Position numbers and translations under genes: made by a program. The notes below the pieces were generated by a model. It was not told the origin of the DNA and did no database searches. It worked only from the letters and a program-made list of their open reading frames with translations. Shown here one piece after another: positions 55,101 to 64,000 of a DNA stretch of 64,000 bases (within the stretch, counting starts at the first letter, position 1; every line of letters starts with the position of its first letter). Source of the DNA: Mesostigma viride (Eukaryota > Streptophyta > Mesostigmatophyceae > Mesostigmatales > Mesostigmataceae); the NCBI GenBank assembly GCA_009746045.1, contig RPFO01000312.1, positions 598,323 through 662,322 on the forward strand, written 5' to 3'.

Positions 55101-58100
55101 CGAGCTCAAATGCGAGGGTGGCAACAGCGGCGAAGGATTTGGCGTGGGCAAGCACAGCATCAAGTGCACTGCTGAAGACGGGGCGAATCACGTGGTCGAG
55201 TGCGATTTCGACGTGGAAGTCGGTAAGCGGCGTGACCTTGCTTGGCCTGATCCTGGATATGAGTGGGCGCTGTCGTGGCTGTCAGCTTGTGCAGGGTGCA
55301 TGTCTGCTTGGGGTCTTCCGTGTTTCAGGCAGCGATAACTACCCTGCAAATCCACCTCCGCTGATGTCACATTGTGGTTTGTGTGTGCAAGTAGGTACAA
55401 GAGCCACATATGCTGTGTTGCCATGTTGGCTATTCATGCTCGAGCCCCCTGTGCATGGAGAGCTCAATTGGCCAAGCGATGTGTTGGGTTGCCACCTGGA
55501 CATCCGATATGTTCCAGGCCTTTTCTTACCCCGTCTTGCCCCAATGATGCAGTTGCACTGACCATGCATTTCGTCACTTGGCGGCATGGAAGCTGCGAAA
55601 GTGCTCCTGAATGCATTGCTGAACACAGAGGCACCCCGCTTTGGGGTGTGCGGTATTGACTATTCCTGCATGTTTTCAGAAAAGTAACCATTCACTTATG
55701 GGTATAGCATCAAATAACTTGTATGTTTAAGTGATTTGCATGAAATATATACTAAATACTTCTTTAAGTAAGGGTATCCCTAAGGAAGTTAAAATGGTGA
55801 ACCAGAACAGGGTCCGTTTGTGCAAGGAAACACCTGCAGAGGACTGAGGCTGAATAACCACAACGCAATAGGACTGCTCTGAATGTACAGGGTCAGCCAT
55901 TGGGGTGGGTGTGCCAACTGGATGACTGTGGCCAGCTTATTGGAGGAAAGAATTTGGGGGGCTTTGCCCAACCTGCTGCCTTGGTTAAACAGTACCGTGC
56001 GTCGGTCAAGGCTGTATTTGTCTGCTCCCCACTAGATACCTCCCGGCATCATGAACAAGTCGTGCCGCTGTGAACGCTGACGGTTGGATGCTTGTTTTGG
56101 CATGTGCACCCTCCGCCTGGCACTGCCACGCTTTGTGGCTATGCGTGCGTCGCTGGCAGAGGACGAGACGCCTCCCGATATCAAGTGCCCAACAGAGCCC
56201 GTCAAGAAGGGTGCTGCTGCTGACCACTTCGCAAATGGCAAAAAGACCTTTGTGGACTGGGAGGCATCTGCGGAAGACAACGTGGACGGCGAGATCGAGC
56301 TCAAATGCGAGGGTGGCAACAGCGGCGAAGGATTTGGCGTGGGCAAGCACAGCATCAAGTGCACCGCCGAAGACGAGGCGAATCACGTGGTCGAGTGCGA
56401 TTTCGACGTGGAAGTCGGTAAGCGGCGTGACCTTGCTTGGCCTGATCCTGGATATGAGTGGGCGCTGTCGTGGCTGTCAGCTTGTGCAGGGTGCATGTCT
56501 GCTTGGGGTCTTCCGTGTTTCAGGCAGCGATAACTACCCTGCAAATCCACCTCCGCTGATGTCACATTGTGGTTTGTGTGTGCAAGTAGGTACAAGAGCC
56601 ACACATGCTGTGTTGCCATGTTGGCTATTCATGCTCGAGCCCCCTGTGCATGGAGAGCTCAATTGGCCAAGCGATGTGTTGGGTTGCCACCTGGACATCC
56701 GATATGTTCCAGGCCTTTTCTTACCCCGTCTTGCCCCAATGATGCAGTTGCACTGACCATGCATTTCGTCACTTGGCGGCATGGAAGCTGCGAAAGTGCT
56801 CCTGAATGCATTGCTGAACACAGAGGCACCCCGCTTTGGGGTGTGCGGTATTGACTATTCCTGCATGTTTTCAGAAAAGTAACCATTCACTTATGGGTAT
56901 AGCATCAAATAACTTGTATGTTTAAGTGATTTGCATGAAATATATACTAAATACTTCTTTAAGTAAGGGTATCCCTAAGGAAGTTAAAATGGTGAACCAG
57001 AACAGGGTCCGTTTGTGCAAGGAAACACCTGCAGAGGACTGAGGCTGAATAACCACAACGCAATAGGACTGCTCTGAATGTACAGGGTCAGCCATTGGGG
57101 TGGGTGTGCCAACTGGATGACTGTGGCCAGCTTATTGGAGGAAAGAATTTGGGGGGCTTTGCCCAACCTGCTGCCTTGGTTAAACAGTACCGTGCGTCGG
57201 TCAAGGCTGTATTTGTCTGCTCCCCACTAGATACCTCCCGGCATCATGAACAAGTCGTGCCGCTGTGAACGCTGACGGTTGGATGCTTGTTTTGGCATGT
57301 GCACCCTCCGCCTGGCACTGCCACGCTTTGTGGCTATGCGTGCGTCGCTGGCAGAGGACGAGACGCCTCCCGATATCAAGTGCCCAACAGAGCCCGTCAA
57401 GAAGGGTGCTGCTGCTGACCACTTCGCAAATGGCAAAAAGACCTTTGTGGACTGGGAGGCATCTGCGGAAGACAACGTGGACGGCGAGATCGAGCTCAAA
57501 TGCGAGGGTGGCAACAGCGGCGAAGGATTTGGCGTGGGCAAGCACAGCATCAAGTGCACCGCCGAAGACGAGGCGAATCACGTGGTCGAGTGCGATTTCG
57601 ACGTGGAAGTCGGTAAGCGGCGTGACCTTGCTTGGCCTGATCCTGGATATGAGTGGGCGCTGTCGTGGCTGTCAGCTTGTGCAGGGTGTCTGTCTGCTTG
57701 GGGTCTTCCGCATTTCAGGCAGCGATAGCCACCCTGCAAATCCACCTCCGCTGATGTCACATTGTGGTTTGTGTGTGCGAGTAGTTTGTGGGATGTACAA
57801 GAGCATCGGACTCACATGCTGTGTTGCCCTGTTGGCTATTCATGATCAAGCTTGCTGTGCATGGAGAGCTCAATTTGCCAAGCGATGTGTTAGGTCGCCA
57901 CTCGCACATCCGATACCAGTCTGTAGCTCCCCGCCATTCCCCAACTGTGGATTTGCATCGCTTGGCCGTTTAGAGGCTGCAACCCTTCCTGTGAATGGTG
58001 GACATAGGGCAGCGAACCGGCATCACGTTGCCGAAGGCCAACTGCCATCTAGAAGCTAGAAAGCACCAGAAAATTCATCATGTTTGGTTCAATATGCCGT

Positions 58101-61100
58101 TGGTGTGCAGAAGTTTTGGTTGGATGTGATAACTGATTTCTATTTTGTAGTGCTCGTTTGACGTTTGCCACTCTGTTCTTTGTCGCGGTGCTTGCGATGG
58201 TGGCAGAGGATGAGACGCCTCCCGATATCACGTGCCCAGAAATGCCCATTGAAGAGGAGGCTTCAGACCAACACGGCAGTGACAAACACTGGACCGCCGC
58301 CACTTGGGAGGAGGCATCTGCGGAGGATAACGTTGACGGGAAGCTCCCGGTCGTCTGCGACCACAAGCCCGGTGACAAGTTTGATGTCGACTCAACGATA
58401 GTCAAGTGCAGCGTAAAAGATTCTGCAGGCAAAGCCACCGAGTGCTCCTTTGAAGTCAATATTAGTAAGTACTATACAAGCCGTGACCAATGCCTGCCAC
58501 GGCCGTCAGCATGCATGTTGGGTGCTTTTTCGATTTGAGTCGGCAGCCCACCGACGCCGTCCAATGGTACGCTATGATGGTCAGCGTGGCGTCGATTTTT
58601 TCCATTAGCGATCTACCAGGGTACTGGCATAACCTTTTGTGTTGCTGGCAAACACCTGTGGATTTACTGTATGAAGAGCTCATGGCCGGCAAAACAGGGG
58701 GAGTGTTTACATTTCTGACACTTTGCTAATGTTAGGTTCTTCCCCTGAGGTGCTCTGAGTAGTGAGCATCACAGTAGTTGGCAGCAGGATTGCTGTTACA
58801 TAGCCTGCCCAGGAACTCGTATACATGGTCAGTTGATGCACTATGTTTAGCGCATGCGCGCACACGCAAGCAGCGCAGTTGCTTGAGTTTTGTTTGTACG
58901 TGTTCGGCATTTAGACATCTTCTTTATGTACCACATTGGACACTTAGGGACTAGAAGGTTTCTCGCCCACTTGGAGATCTGCAGGCAGTAAGAAACTGGA
59001 ATGTTTGTGGCCTAGCTGCAAGTGCGTGTCCTCCACGCACCTTGTTCTCTTGTACATACGGGATGCGTACATGGCAGCATGAAAACGCTTTCTCTCTCTG
59101 TCCCCCAATCATCACCTACTAACAAGAGTGCTAACAAGAGTGCTGGTCCGGCCCTGCATCGACACCTGCGTATGTTCCTGGCACTGTGCTTGCAGAGGAT
59201 AACAAGAAGCCCGACCTGACATGCCCCAAGAGGATCGAGACCGCTCTCGGTGTGGCTACCGTTTGGGGTGACAATGCGGCTCCTACGGCGCTCGACAACG
59301 TGGATGGCCCACTGACAGGCATCAAGTGCGTTGACGAGGACAAACTCCCCGTGGATCTGCCACAAGAGTTCACTCTTGGCAACCATCACATTACGTGCTC
59401 GGCAGCTGACAGCCACGGCAACGAGGGCACTTGCCAGATCCTGCTAGTCGTGAGTAAGTGATACCCGCTCGTGCCGAGTGGGCATGGATGGTTTTTTATG
59501 CAGCTGCCTTATTGTTGTCGGACATGTAGAGAGTAGACTAATTAATTAGGAACATAACTCCGTTGGGAGTACATGTAGCACATATCCCTGAGAAGGGGCA
59601 TATGGATTTTAATACATTCTGGGCTACTTCCTGCTAGGGTATGATGTAAACTACACCTGCTCTAGGTGCACAAAGGCACCTGCACCTCCATGATCTCTCA
59701 GAGCTCAAAGGGGGCCTGGCATGGGGTGGAAGAGTAGACTAAGATGGGGCTTAATGTTAGCAAGGCGGCAGCAACCCAGTTGTCTAACCTTGCCAGCTGG
59801 AATCTACAAGAGGCTTTAATAGCTGGGTATGTAATACTGCCTAAGCCCTTGTCTGTGTCACGCGGTGGGGGCCTTTTGGTCCCTGCCTGCTGCTGACTAC
59901 CGGCCAGTATGCCTAATACATAGTGTGTGTGTGTGTGTGATCGGATTGGCCAGATGCTTGCTTGGCCACGTCCTCATCTGCCCCTTGCTCGGCTTTGCTG
60001 CATTCACGTGTGACTGTTTCAGGTGACAAGACGGCTCCCAACATACACTGCCCAGCATCCGTGGTCCAGGAAGCTTCTGATGATCACAAGAGTAACGGGC
60101 ACAAGACCAAAGCTGTCTTGGACACAAGTGCGGACGACAGCGTGGATGGCACGGTCTCGGTCGACTGTGGCGGCAACAATGAGTTTGATGTGGGCAATAC
60201 CATTGTCGAGTGCTCTGCCAGTGACAAGTCAGGGAACAAGGCCACTTGCCAGATCAAGGTCACAATCCGTAAGTCTTGTGAACAGTAGGCTGCACCATGA
60301 GCAAGAAAGTATGGAGAGGAAAGCCTGTCAGCCGTGCCTGTTTCATGGTGCCTTTGGCCCCACTCCTCCACCCACCAATCCCTCTCAGCCAGTGACAGGG
60401 TGCGAGGCCGCTTTGCACTGAGGCCCTTGGACCAGGGTGCTGGACAATTTCTTTGTCACACTGGCAAATATTTATTGATATGAAGTGGGTGGGCTACTAA
60501 GAAATCTGTCAAGAATAGTCGAGTCCATGCTTGCATTTCTGACACCTTGCTGTCTATCGTTTTATTTGTCAAGCACAAGATAAAGCCTTCTCTTTGATTT
60601 CCGCCACTTGGGTGCCCTTCTCCTGAGTTCAGTGTTGAGCCGTGCAACATGTGGCAGGAAATGCTGCATTTGGCCTGCCCACGACCCATTTACCAGAAAT
60701 TATACTGTTTGCATTTACTTGGACACTGTCACTAGGCACCTGAGCAACGCTGCCAGCCATGCCTAAAGCAGATATATCTGCCTTGCCAATTCATTGGATC
60801 ACGTGGCATTTTTGGTAGCGTAGGGATTAGGGTTCTATCCCACACATCAGAGTCTACATTACCCGAGTGAGGAACCATAGCCGGCTTGCAGGCCCACCAG
60901 CAACTTTCTTCACAATCTTTGACAAGTTTTGTGGCGTGATGCACCCTCGCTGACTTTGACAGACGCAATATTGGTTCTCGTTGTAAACTCGTGGCACCTG
61001 CATTAAGCATCTCTAGTTTTGGGCCTCAGTGCCGCAAAGCCTCTTTCATTCGTGATATGCCAACGGGCAAGAGACAACAGCTGTGCATGCTTGCCGCCCT

Positions 61101-62215
61101 ACATCTAGAGAACGTTCCCGCCACACTCTATAGAACGGATCCATCTCCCCGTTCCCTCCACACAATGTCAACGTGCTTGCGCGCATTACCAGGAGCGCTG
61201 GCTCAAGACGGGCACAACAGATCCCATTGGCCCCGCAATGCCACCTGCCACGCCTGGCAACTGCATTTTTGTGCGCATAATGTCAGGTATCCAAAGTGCT
61301 ATGGGGCCTATGAACAAGGTATCTGGCCACTGCGCCCTTTCCTGGTGTCGTGCTTGCAGAGGACAAGAAGAAGCCCACGGTGAGCTGCCCAGGCAACATC
61401 GAGGTCACCCAGGGTGTTGGTATCAGCTTGGCTGCCACGGCCAGCGACAACGTGGATGACTCGCTCAATGTCCAGTGCACTGACAAGGACGGCAAGATTG
61501 TGACGTCTACCTCGTCACTCCCCCTCGGAACCAACGGCATCACATGCACGGCGACCGACAGCAGTGGAAATGAGGGCAGATGCAGCTTCAACGTTAAAGT
61601 CGGTAAGCGATTCACCCCTGGTTTATGGTGTGCAGGTCGTTGTCGACTGTGCTTTATTATTATGCGTCTCAATGACTTCTCGTTATGAAATCAATAGATA
61701 TGCTTCGGGTAATAGTTAGTCGAAGTACGAAGCCTACAAGTTATCACTGGCTGGAGGCGCCCTTGGTTTGGTCTCTCCCGAAGTATTAGTGCTGGGGCAC
61801 GTGCTGCTATGCATCCTAAGCCACGCCTTGTGCGTGGCCTTGTGCACACCTTGCACATGGTCGGCTGCTTATACTTTGCGAAGGAGCGCCACTAAGGCAA
61901 GGCAACGCTACCCCTGCTAGTGAGTAAAGGCGGTGTGGGTGCATAGCTCATCGGTCATCACCATCCCCGCACTGCCCAGGCAGTGCTGATTTATCACAGC
62001 ATGGGCCAGGCATTTTAGGAGACCGTACCTTGCAGTGGTACAGCGACCATGGCAATAGAGCCTTATGCTGGTTTCTTGCATACGGCATGGACTGGGCGTG
62101 GACTGCTGTCACTGCCGCCTGGGTGGTGCTGCTGTTCACCTCGACCCTTGGCTGCTGCTTACATTTCTTCTTACGTTTCCCCGCGCCGCTGTGTGCCGCT
62201 GCTTTTGTCTCTCTG

Positions 62216-62246
<31 letters not shown>

Positions 62247-62787
62247 GCGCAAGCCACACCAGTGCCAGCCACACCAGTGCCAGCCACACCAGTGCCAGCC
62301 ACACCAGTGCCAGCCACACCAGAACCAGAAACAGCTTGCCGCACCGACGCAGACTGCCCGGCTGGCAAACGCTGCCAGGGCGCCGTCGACAAGAAGAAGT
62401 GCGTCGGTTCTGGCTCTGCAGCCATCGCAGAGGCCACCGGCGGGGAAGCCAGCTTTAGCACCGCCACGGCCACCGATTTCCGCGCCGCTAAGTCTGGCGT
62501 CTCGATCGGCCTGATCGTTGGCGTGGTCGCTGCTGTGGCCCTGCTGGCCGCAGCTGTGATCGGCGTGATCATCACCCGCAAGCGGACGCACCCGAAGAGG
62601 CTGACGGTCTCAACCCATCAGGCCGCTGAGGAGCCCAACCCGGCCGTGACGGTGTCGGTCCGCTCAGGGGGTACCCCTCGCTCGCGCCGTGGGACCCCCA
62701 GGTCGGGTGCCGTCATGCACCCCGTCGCACGCCTTGGGGAGCTCAGGCAGGAACGTGTTCGCCGCTTCCGCCCGTCTGACGATGGGA
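40005..62787 (+). CDS. HYR-domain type I membrane protein (spliced, 14 hyalin repeats)
   Basis: Exons in order encode: a signal peptide (40005-40136); an Ig-like fold domain; 14 HYR domains of about 80-86 residues with four conserved Cys; a PVPAT repeat stalk; a Cys-rich CRTDADCPAGKRCQ module; one transmembrane helix (GLIVGVVAAVALLAAAVIGV); and a basic tail. HYR domains are Ig-related folds known from hyalin and other extracellular adhesion proteins. Adhesion or particle recognition at the cell surface is an inference from that. Every HYR exon is phase 1-1, so whole domains can be added or skipped without changing frame. Exon 1 leaves in phase 0 while the Ig exon enters in phase 1, so one small exon is missing. 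A donor at 62788 suggests further exons; otherwise the frame stops at 62819. Confidence 0.8.
40417..43140. mobile_element. TTAA-family DNA transposon, copy 2, inverted relative to copy 1
   Basis: The left end (TAACGGGAGGTGGCACCCCC) resembles the right end of the 3561-5860 element. The right end, reverse-complemented, is TAAGGGGACGTGGCGCGCCG and resembles that element's left end. Internal blocks match in reverse, e.g. 41405-41585 with 4700-4900 and 42990-43110 with 3600-3725. Terminal repeats have diverged and the target site is no longer a clean TTAA (GTAA at both sides). About 0.4 kb longer than copy 1. It lies in intron 1 of the HYR gene. Confidence 0.6.
41649..41692. repeat. GC-rich hairpin inside the TTAA-family copy 2
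   Basis: GTGGCGTGGCGCTC and GAGCGCCGCGCCAC are complementary, with one mismatch, around an 8-base loop. Copy 1 lacks it, so it was probably gained with an inserted segment. Confidence 0.6.
43575..43700. repeat. Foldback element, ~54-bp inverted arms with ~15-bp loop
   Basis: The left arm TATGTTGCATGCCTATCTCA... and the right arm ...TGAGATTGGCATGCAACATA pair almost perfectly over about 54 bp. The core is CACCTCCGTAATCTATCATT. It has no coding content and is probably a small foldback MITE. It sits in intron 1 of the HYR gene. Confidence 0.8.
43701..45110. other. HYR gene intron 1, right part; nothing firm
   Basis: No exon is recognised, though a small phase 0-1 exon should exist somewhere in 40137-45110. 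The word CCAGATTTCTG(A/G)C...GCGCTGGTTGTCTCATTGATA at about 44768 also occurs elsewhere in the window. Confidence 0.35.
45111..45443 (+). CDS. HYR gene: Ig-like fold domain exon
   Basis: 333 nt between catgcag and gtaagt, phase 1 to 1. The encoded 111 residues start RPVPTLSSVGGSYLNGVYF, have LATFTEDVTP near the middle and end with VCMTAGKVKNAAGRTSDKSN. That is the pattern of bacterial-type Ig-like (Big) domains (V-x-V-x-F-x-E-x-V ... V-x-A-G-x-x-x-D-x-A-G-N). The acceptor choice is supported by phase with the following exons. Confidence 0.7.
45979..46218 (+). CDS. HYR gene: HYR domain 1 exon (diverged)
   Basis: 240 nt, phase 1-1, between tatgccag and A|gtaagt. It contains PKDCP near the start, GPFIVGKQTVKCQAVDPVGQ and CAPFDIEV. 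The F-x-V-G-x-x-x-V-x-C-x-A-x-D-x-x-G core and the Cys pattern mark it as an HYR domain. It is outside the tandem array. Confidence 0.78.
46982..47455. mobile_element. PIF/Harbinger-like MITE (474 bp) in HYR gene intron
   Basis: 25-bp perfect terminal inverted repeats begin GGCCCGCTCTACACGGAAAG. They are flanked by TTA at 46979-46981 and 47456-47458. A 3-bp TTA/TAA duplication with GG-starting ends fits PIF/Harbinger. There is no transposase and the open frame within is not convincing. Confidence 0.75.
47858..48115 (+). CDS. HYR gene: array HYR exon 1 (HYR domain 2)
   Basis: Phase 1-1, acceptor ctggcag, donor G|gtaagc. It is the most diverged array member: DTTPPHIKCP, FANGKKTF, DASADDVVDG and KNKVECDF. 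The following intron is the type that begins gtaagcagtg. Confidence 0.88.
49050..49307 (+). CDS. HYR gene: array HYR exon 2 (HYR domain 3)
   Basis: Carries the KKNKTTL variant, with DEAKHVV before the last Cys. The following intron (910 nt) begins gtaagcggcg and lacks about 25 bp near 49550 relative to the other introns. Confidence 0.9.
50218..50475 (+). CDS. HYR gene: array HYR exon 3 (HYR domain 4)
   Basis: KKNKTTL variant with DGAKHVV. It is followed by the gtaagcagtg type of intron, like array exon 1. Confidence 0.9.
51409..51666 (+). CDS. HYR gene: array HYR exon 4 (HYR domain 5)
   Basis: Same sequence as array exon 2, including the short intron after it. It is the second half of a 2359-bp dimer. 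Confidence 0.9.
52577..52834 (+). CDS. HYR gene: array HYR exon 5 (HYR domain 6)
   Basis: Encodes the same protein as array exons 2 and 4, but the following intron is the full-length version (935 nt). This marks a recombination boundary between array types. Confidence 0.9.
53770..54027 (+). CDS. HYR gene: array HYR exon 6 (HYR domain 7)
   Basis: FANGKKTF variant with DEANHVV. The donor reads G|gtaagt here, versus gtaagc in the other copies. Confidence 0.9.
54965..55222 (+). CDS. HYR gene: array HYR exon 7 (HYR domain 8)
   Basis: FANGKKTF variant with DGANHVV, otherwise as array exon 6. Confidence 0.9.
56160..56417 (+). CDS. HYR gene: array HYR exon 8 (HYR domain 9)
   Basis: FANGKKTF variant with DEANHVV. 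Its protein matches array exon 6. Confidence 0.9.
57355..57612 (+). CDS. HYR gene: array HYR exon 9 (HYR domain 10)
   Basis: Same protein as array exons 6 and 8. The intron after it is only 594 nt and diverges from the array beyond 57780, marking the array's right edge. Confidence 0.9.
58207..58464 (+). CDS. HYR gene: HYR domain 11 exon
   Basis: 258 nt, phase 1-1, A|gtaagt. It shares EDETPPDI-CP and ASAEDNVDG with the array but has its own middle (HGSDKHWTAATWEE) and end (AGKATECSFEVNI). It is a diverged relative of the array unit. Confidence 0.88.
59196..59453 (+). CDS. HYR gene: HYR domain 12 exon
   Basis: 258 nt, phase 1-1, after gcttgcag. It encodes NKKPDLTCPKRIETALG, LDNVDGPLTGIKC and FTLGNHHITCSAADSHGNEG, a clear HYR pattern with canonical D-x-x-G-N. 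Confidence 0.88.
59542..59730 (-). mobile_element. LINE family A 3' end in HYR gene intron, 12-bp target duplication
   Basis: AGAGTAGACTAA is present at 59530-59541 and 59731-59742. The insert begins on the plus strand with ATTAATT and the ACTCC-CAAC-GGAGT hairpin in reverse, and matches window positions 1-125 in reverse complement. Confidence 0.8.
60023..60268 (+). CDS. HYR gene: HYR domain 13 exon
   Basis: 246 nt, phase 1-1, between tttcag and C|gtaagt. It encodes DKTAPNIHCPASVVQEASDD, ADDSVDGTVSVDC and FDVGNTIVECSASDKSGNKA. Confidence 0.88.
61360..61602 (+). CDS. HYR gene: HYR domain 14 exon
   Basis: 243 nt, phase 1-1, between cttgcag and G|gtaagc. It encodes KKPTVSCPGNIEVTQGVG, SDNVDDSLNVQC and LPLGTNGITCTATDSSGNEG. 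It is the most canonical HYR of the set. Confidence 0.88.
62212..62247 (+). repeat. (CT)n(CA)n microsatellite forming the acceptor of the TM exon
   Basis: A run of CTCTCTCT... followed by CACACACACACAG immediately precedes the exon at 62248. The CT part serves as polypyrimidine tract and the last CAG as acceptor. Confidence 0.75.
62248..62787 (+). CDS. HYR gene: stalk, Cys-rich module, transmembrane and cytoplasmic exon
   Basis: It enters in phase 1 and starts with four to five PVPAT repeats from a 15-bp tandem (CCAGTGCCAGCCACA). Next comes ACRTDADCPAGKRCQ...KKKCV, a four-Cys module of the C-x(5)-C-x(5)-C type, then GLIVGVVAAVALLAAAVIGV (membrane span). It ends in a basic cytosolic part (TRKRTHPKR, TPRSRRGTPRSG, RQERVRRFR). 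A|gtaagt at 62788 is a good donor in phase 1. Without splicing the frame adds SKFCDHRCIT and stops at 62819. Confidence 0.75.
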
Positions 62788-62819
62788 GTAAGTTTTGTGA
62801 TCATAGATGTATCACATAA

Positions 62820-64000
62820 GTATATTAAGTGAGGCGACTACATAATCGTAACCATATACTCCAGATTTCTGGCATGCGCTGGTTGTCTAATGGATAGTCT
62901 TAGACATATCGCGTGAAATGGTTTCCCGCGTTCGCCATGATGAAGCGCTGATATACAGGGGAGAGTTGTGGGAGTGATTTGTAGTAGCTTTCGAGGGAAG
63001 GACTAAAAGATGATGATGTCATCGTCTCTCTAAGTTTCTTTCTTGCTTAGGATGACGGAGTATGGCTTTTCTTGTCATAATCTTGATTGTTATTGTTATC
63101 ATAGTTGATCGTTGTTGTCATCACAATACTAACACTACAGTAGTATTAACACGTCGTCTGTATCCAGTCCTACGGTGAGGACTGAGTTGAACTCAGTCCT
63201 TTCTAGAGGACTGAGTTTTGGGGTTTCGTAGAAAATTCACCTCGATCGGAATGTTTGACGGAAATTTTCTCTCAAAATTCATTCAAATACTACGTGAAAA
63301 GACCTTTCTTAGACATATTTTTTGGGGGGGGTCAATTTGGTTAGAGCGGCTAAATGTGCGGTCAAAGTACAGGTGGTAAGGGTACTTTTTCACGTGAAAC
63401 GTGAGTTCGGGAAATGCACGACCTAGCCATGGCGGCTTGCGCCCATGCATGCAGTTTACGTGTGCGGACAATGTAGCTGGCCAAACGAAATAGATTTTTT
63501 ATGTCCTAAAGTTGGTACAAGTCAATTTTTAGCTCGCGGGGATGCGATTTACTTGGAGTCTGCACTGTTCTTGCCGGAAAAAAAATGCGATCCGGCAGGT
63601 CGACGGAATTGATGAATACAACTTTTTTACAGCGAAGTTGAAAGATTTATAGGTTTCTTTCTACCTTTTATCATGCATTGTCGTAGAATAAATTGAGTGG
63701 TAGTACAGATTCGATGATTTTGACCACTCTGTCACGTCATGGTTTGTGTGCCGCAAAGTGCCACTTTTGCGGGCACCGCCTGGCCAAGGTAATGCCAGTC
63801 GTGCCACGTAAAGCCGGAATATCGTTGCCTCATCGTTTCTTGATGTTTGTACATGAGTTTGAGCTTGCGAGGCGTTGTCAGTTTCGAGTCTTGATGCTCT
63901 TTCTTGACCATTGCCTGCCCCTCTCTAACCCCCCCTTTTTAGCTTATGTTACCTGGCATTTGCCTTACCCTCGTAGTTGTTCAGGTTTTTAGTAGTAGTA
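62820..64000. other. No gene recognised
   Basis: Either downstream intron or spacer of the HYR gene. There is a 23-bp palindrome-like AGGACTGAGTT-G-AACTCAGTCCT at about 63177-63200, and a copy of the CCAGATTTCTGGCATGCGCT repeat at about 62860. Nothing coding is supported. Confidence 0.4.

Larger units (their letters stand above)
47786..58050 (+). repeat. Tandem array of nine HYR exon-plus-intron units (~1.17-1.20 kb each)
   Basis: Nine HYR exons of exactly 258 nt start 1168 to 1195 bp apart from 47858 to 57355. The introns between them are as alike as the exons. Homology starts near 47786, just upstream of the first exon, and fades after 57780, with a diverged partial intron up to about 58050. 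Units 2 and 4 look identical over more than 800 bp, displaced by 2359 bp. Units 6-9 are 1195-bp monomers. Confidence 0.95.

Noticed and set aside
48896-56886. Repeated antisense and out-of-frame open frames of 60-260 codons in the HYR array
   Set aside because: They recur only because the unit is repeated. They run across introns and splice sites and overlap HYR exons in the sense strand.

Overview
This is a repeat-rich, intron-rich eukaryotic chromosome segment of moderate GC. It has spliced GT-AG genes with one GC-AG intron, LINEs, DIRS/Ngaro-type tyrosine-recombinase retrotransposons, cut-and-paste DNA transposons and many minisatellites. A microalga or other protist is my best guess, mainly because DIRS-type elements with split direct repeats are familiar from green algae. 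The species cannot be named from this sequence alone.

Two host genes are readable, both on the plus strand. The first (9219-28439) is the MutL homologue MLH3. It has intact ATPase motifs at the N terminus and an intact endonuclease and zinc-ligand C terminus, spread over at least 11 exons. Its introns carry a 17-bp minisatellite, a complete hAT-type DNA transposon (16715-18104) and a complete antisense Ngaro-type retrotransposon (19367-24838). The second (40005-62787 or beyond) is a probable type I membrane protein: signal peptide, Ig-like fold domain, 14 hyalin-repeat (HYR) domains, a Pro/Thr stalk, a small Cys-rich module, one transmembrane helix and a basic cytoplasmic tail. Each HYR domain is one phase 1-1 exon. 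Nine of these exons, with their introns, form a tandem array of about 1.17-1.20 kb units (47786-58050), partly organised as 2.36-kb dimers.

Layout: 1-430 LINE 3' ends; 500-2630 three minisatellite families; 3420-8691 a 5'-truncated LINE with a TTAA-type DNA transposon nested in it; 8692-9218 the MLH3 upstream region; 9219-28439 MLH3; 28800-33690 LINE tails and a second, decayed DIRS/Ngaro element that itself carries a LINE insertion; 33688-36196 a TIR-bounded element present twice head to tail; 36430-36840 a (GAAA)n tract; 36900-40000 simple repeats; 40005-62787 the HYR receptor gene, whose introns hold a second TTAA-family copy, a foldback element, a PIF/Harbinger-like MITE and a LINE tail; 62820-64000 no recognised gene.

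The most unusual signals are: (i) the homogenised exon-plus-intron HYR array; (ii) a canonical 2A ribosome-skipping motif between RNase H and the tyrosine recombinase of the Ngaro element, with a decayed counterpart at the same place in the second element; and (iii) a LINE family making 12-bp target duplications with a conserved 3' hairpin and a TTAA tail, including one copy of only 45 bp. Exon boundaries were set by eye from splice signals, phase and family motifs. One join in each host gene is unresolved.
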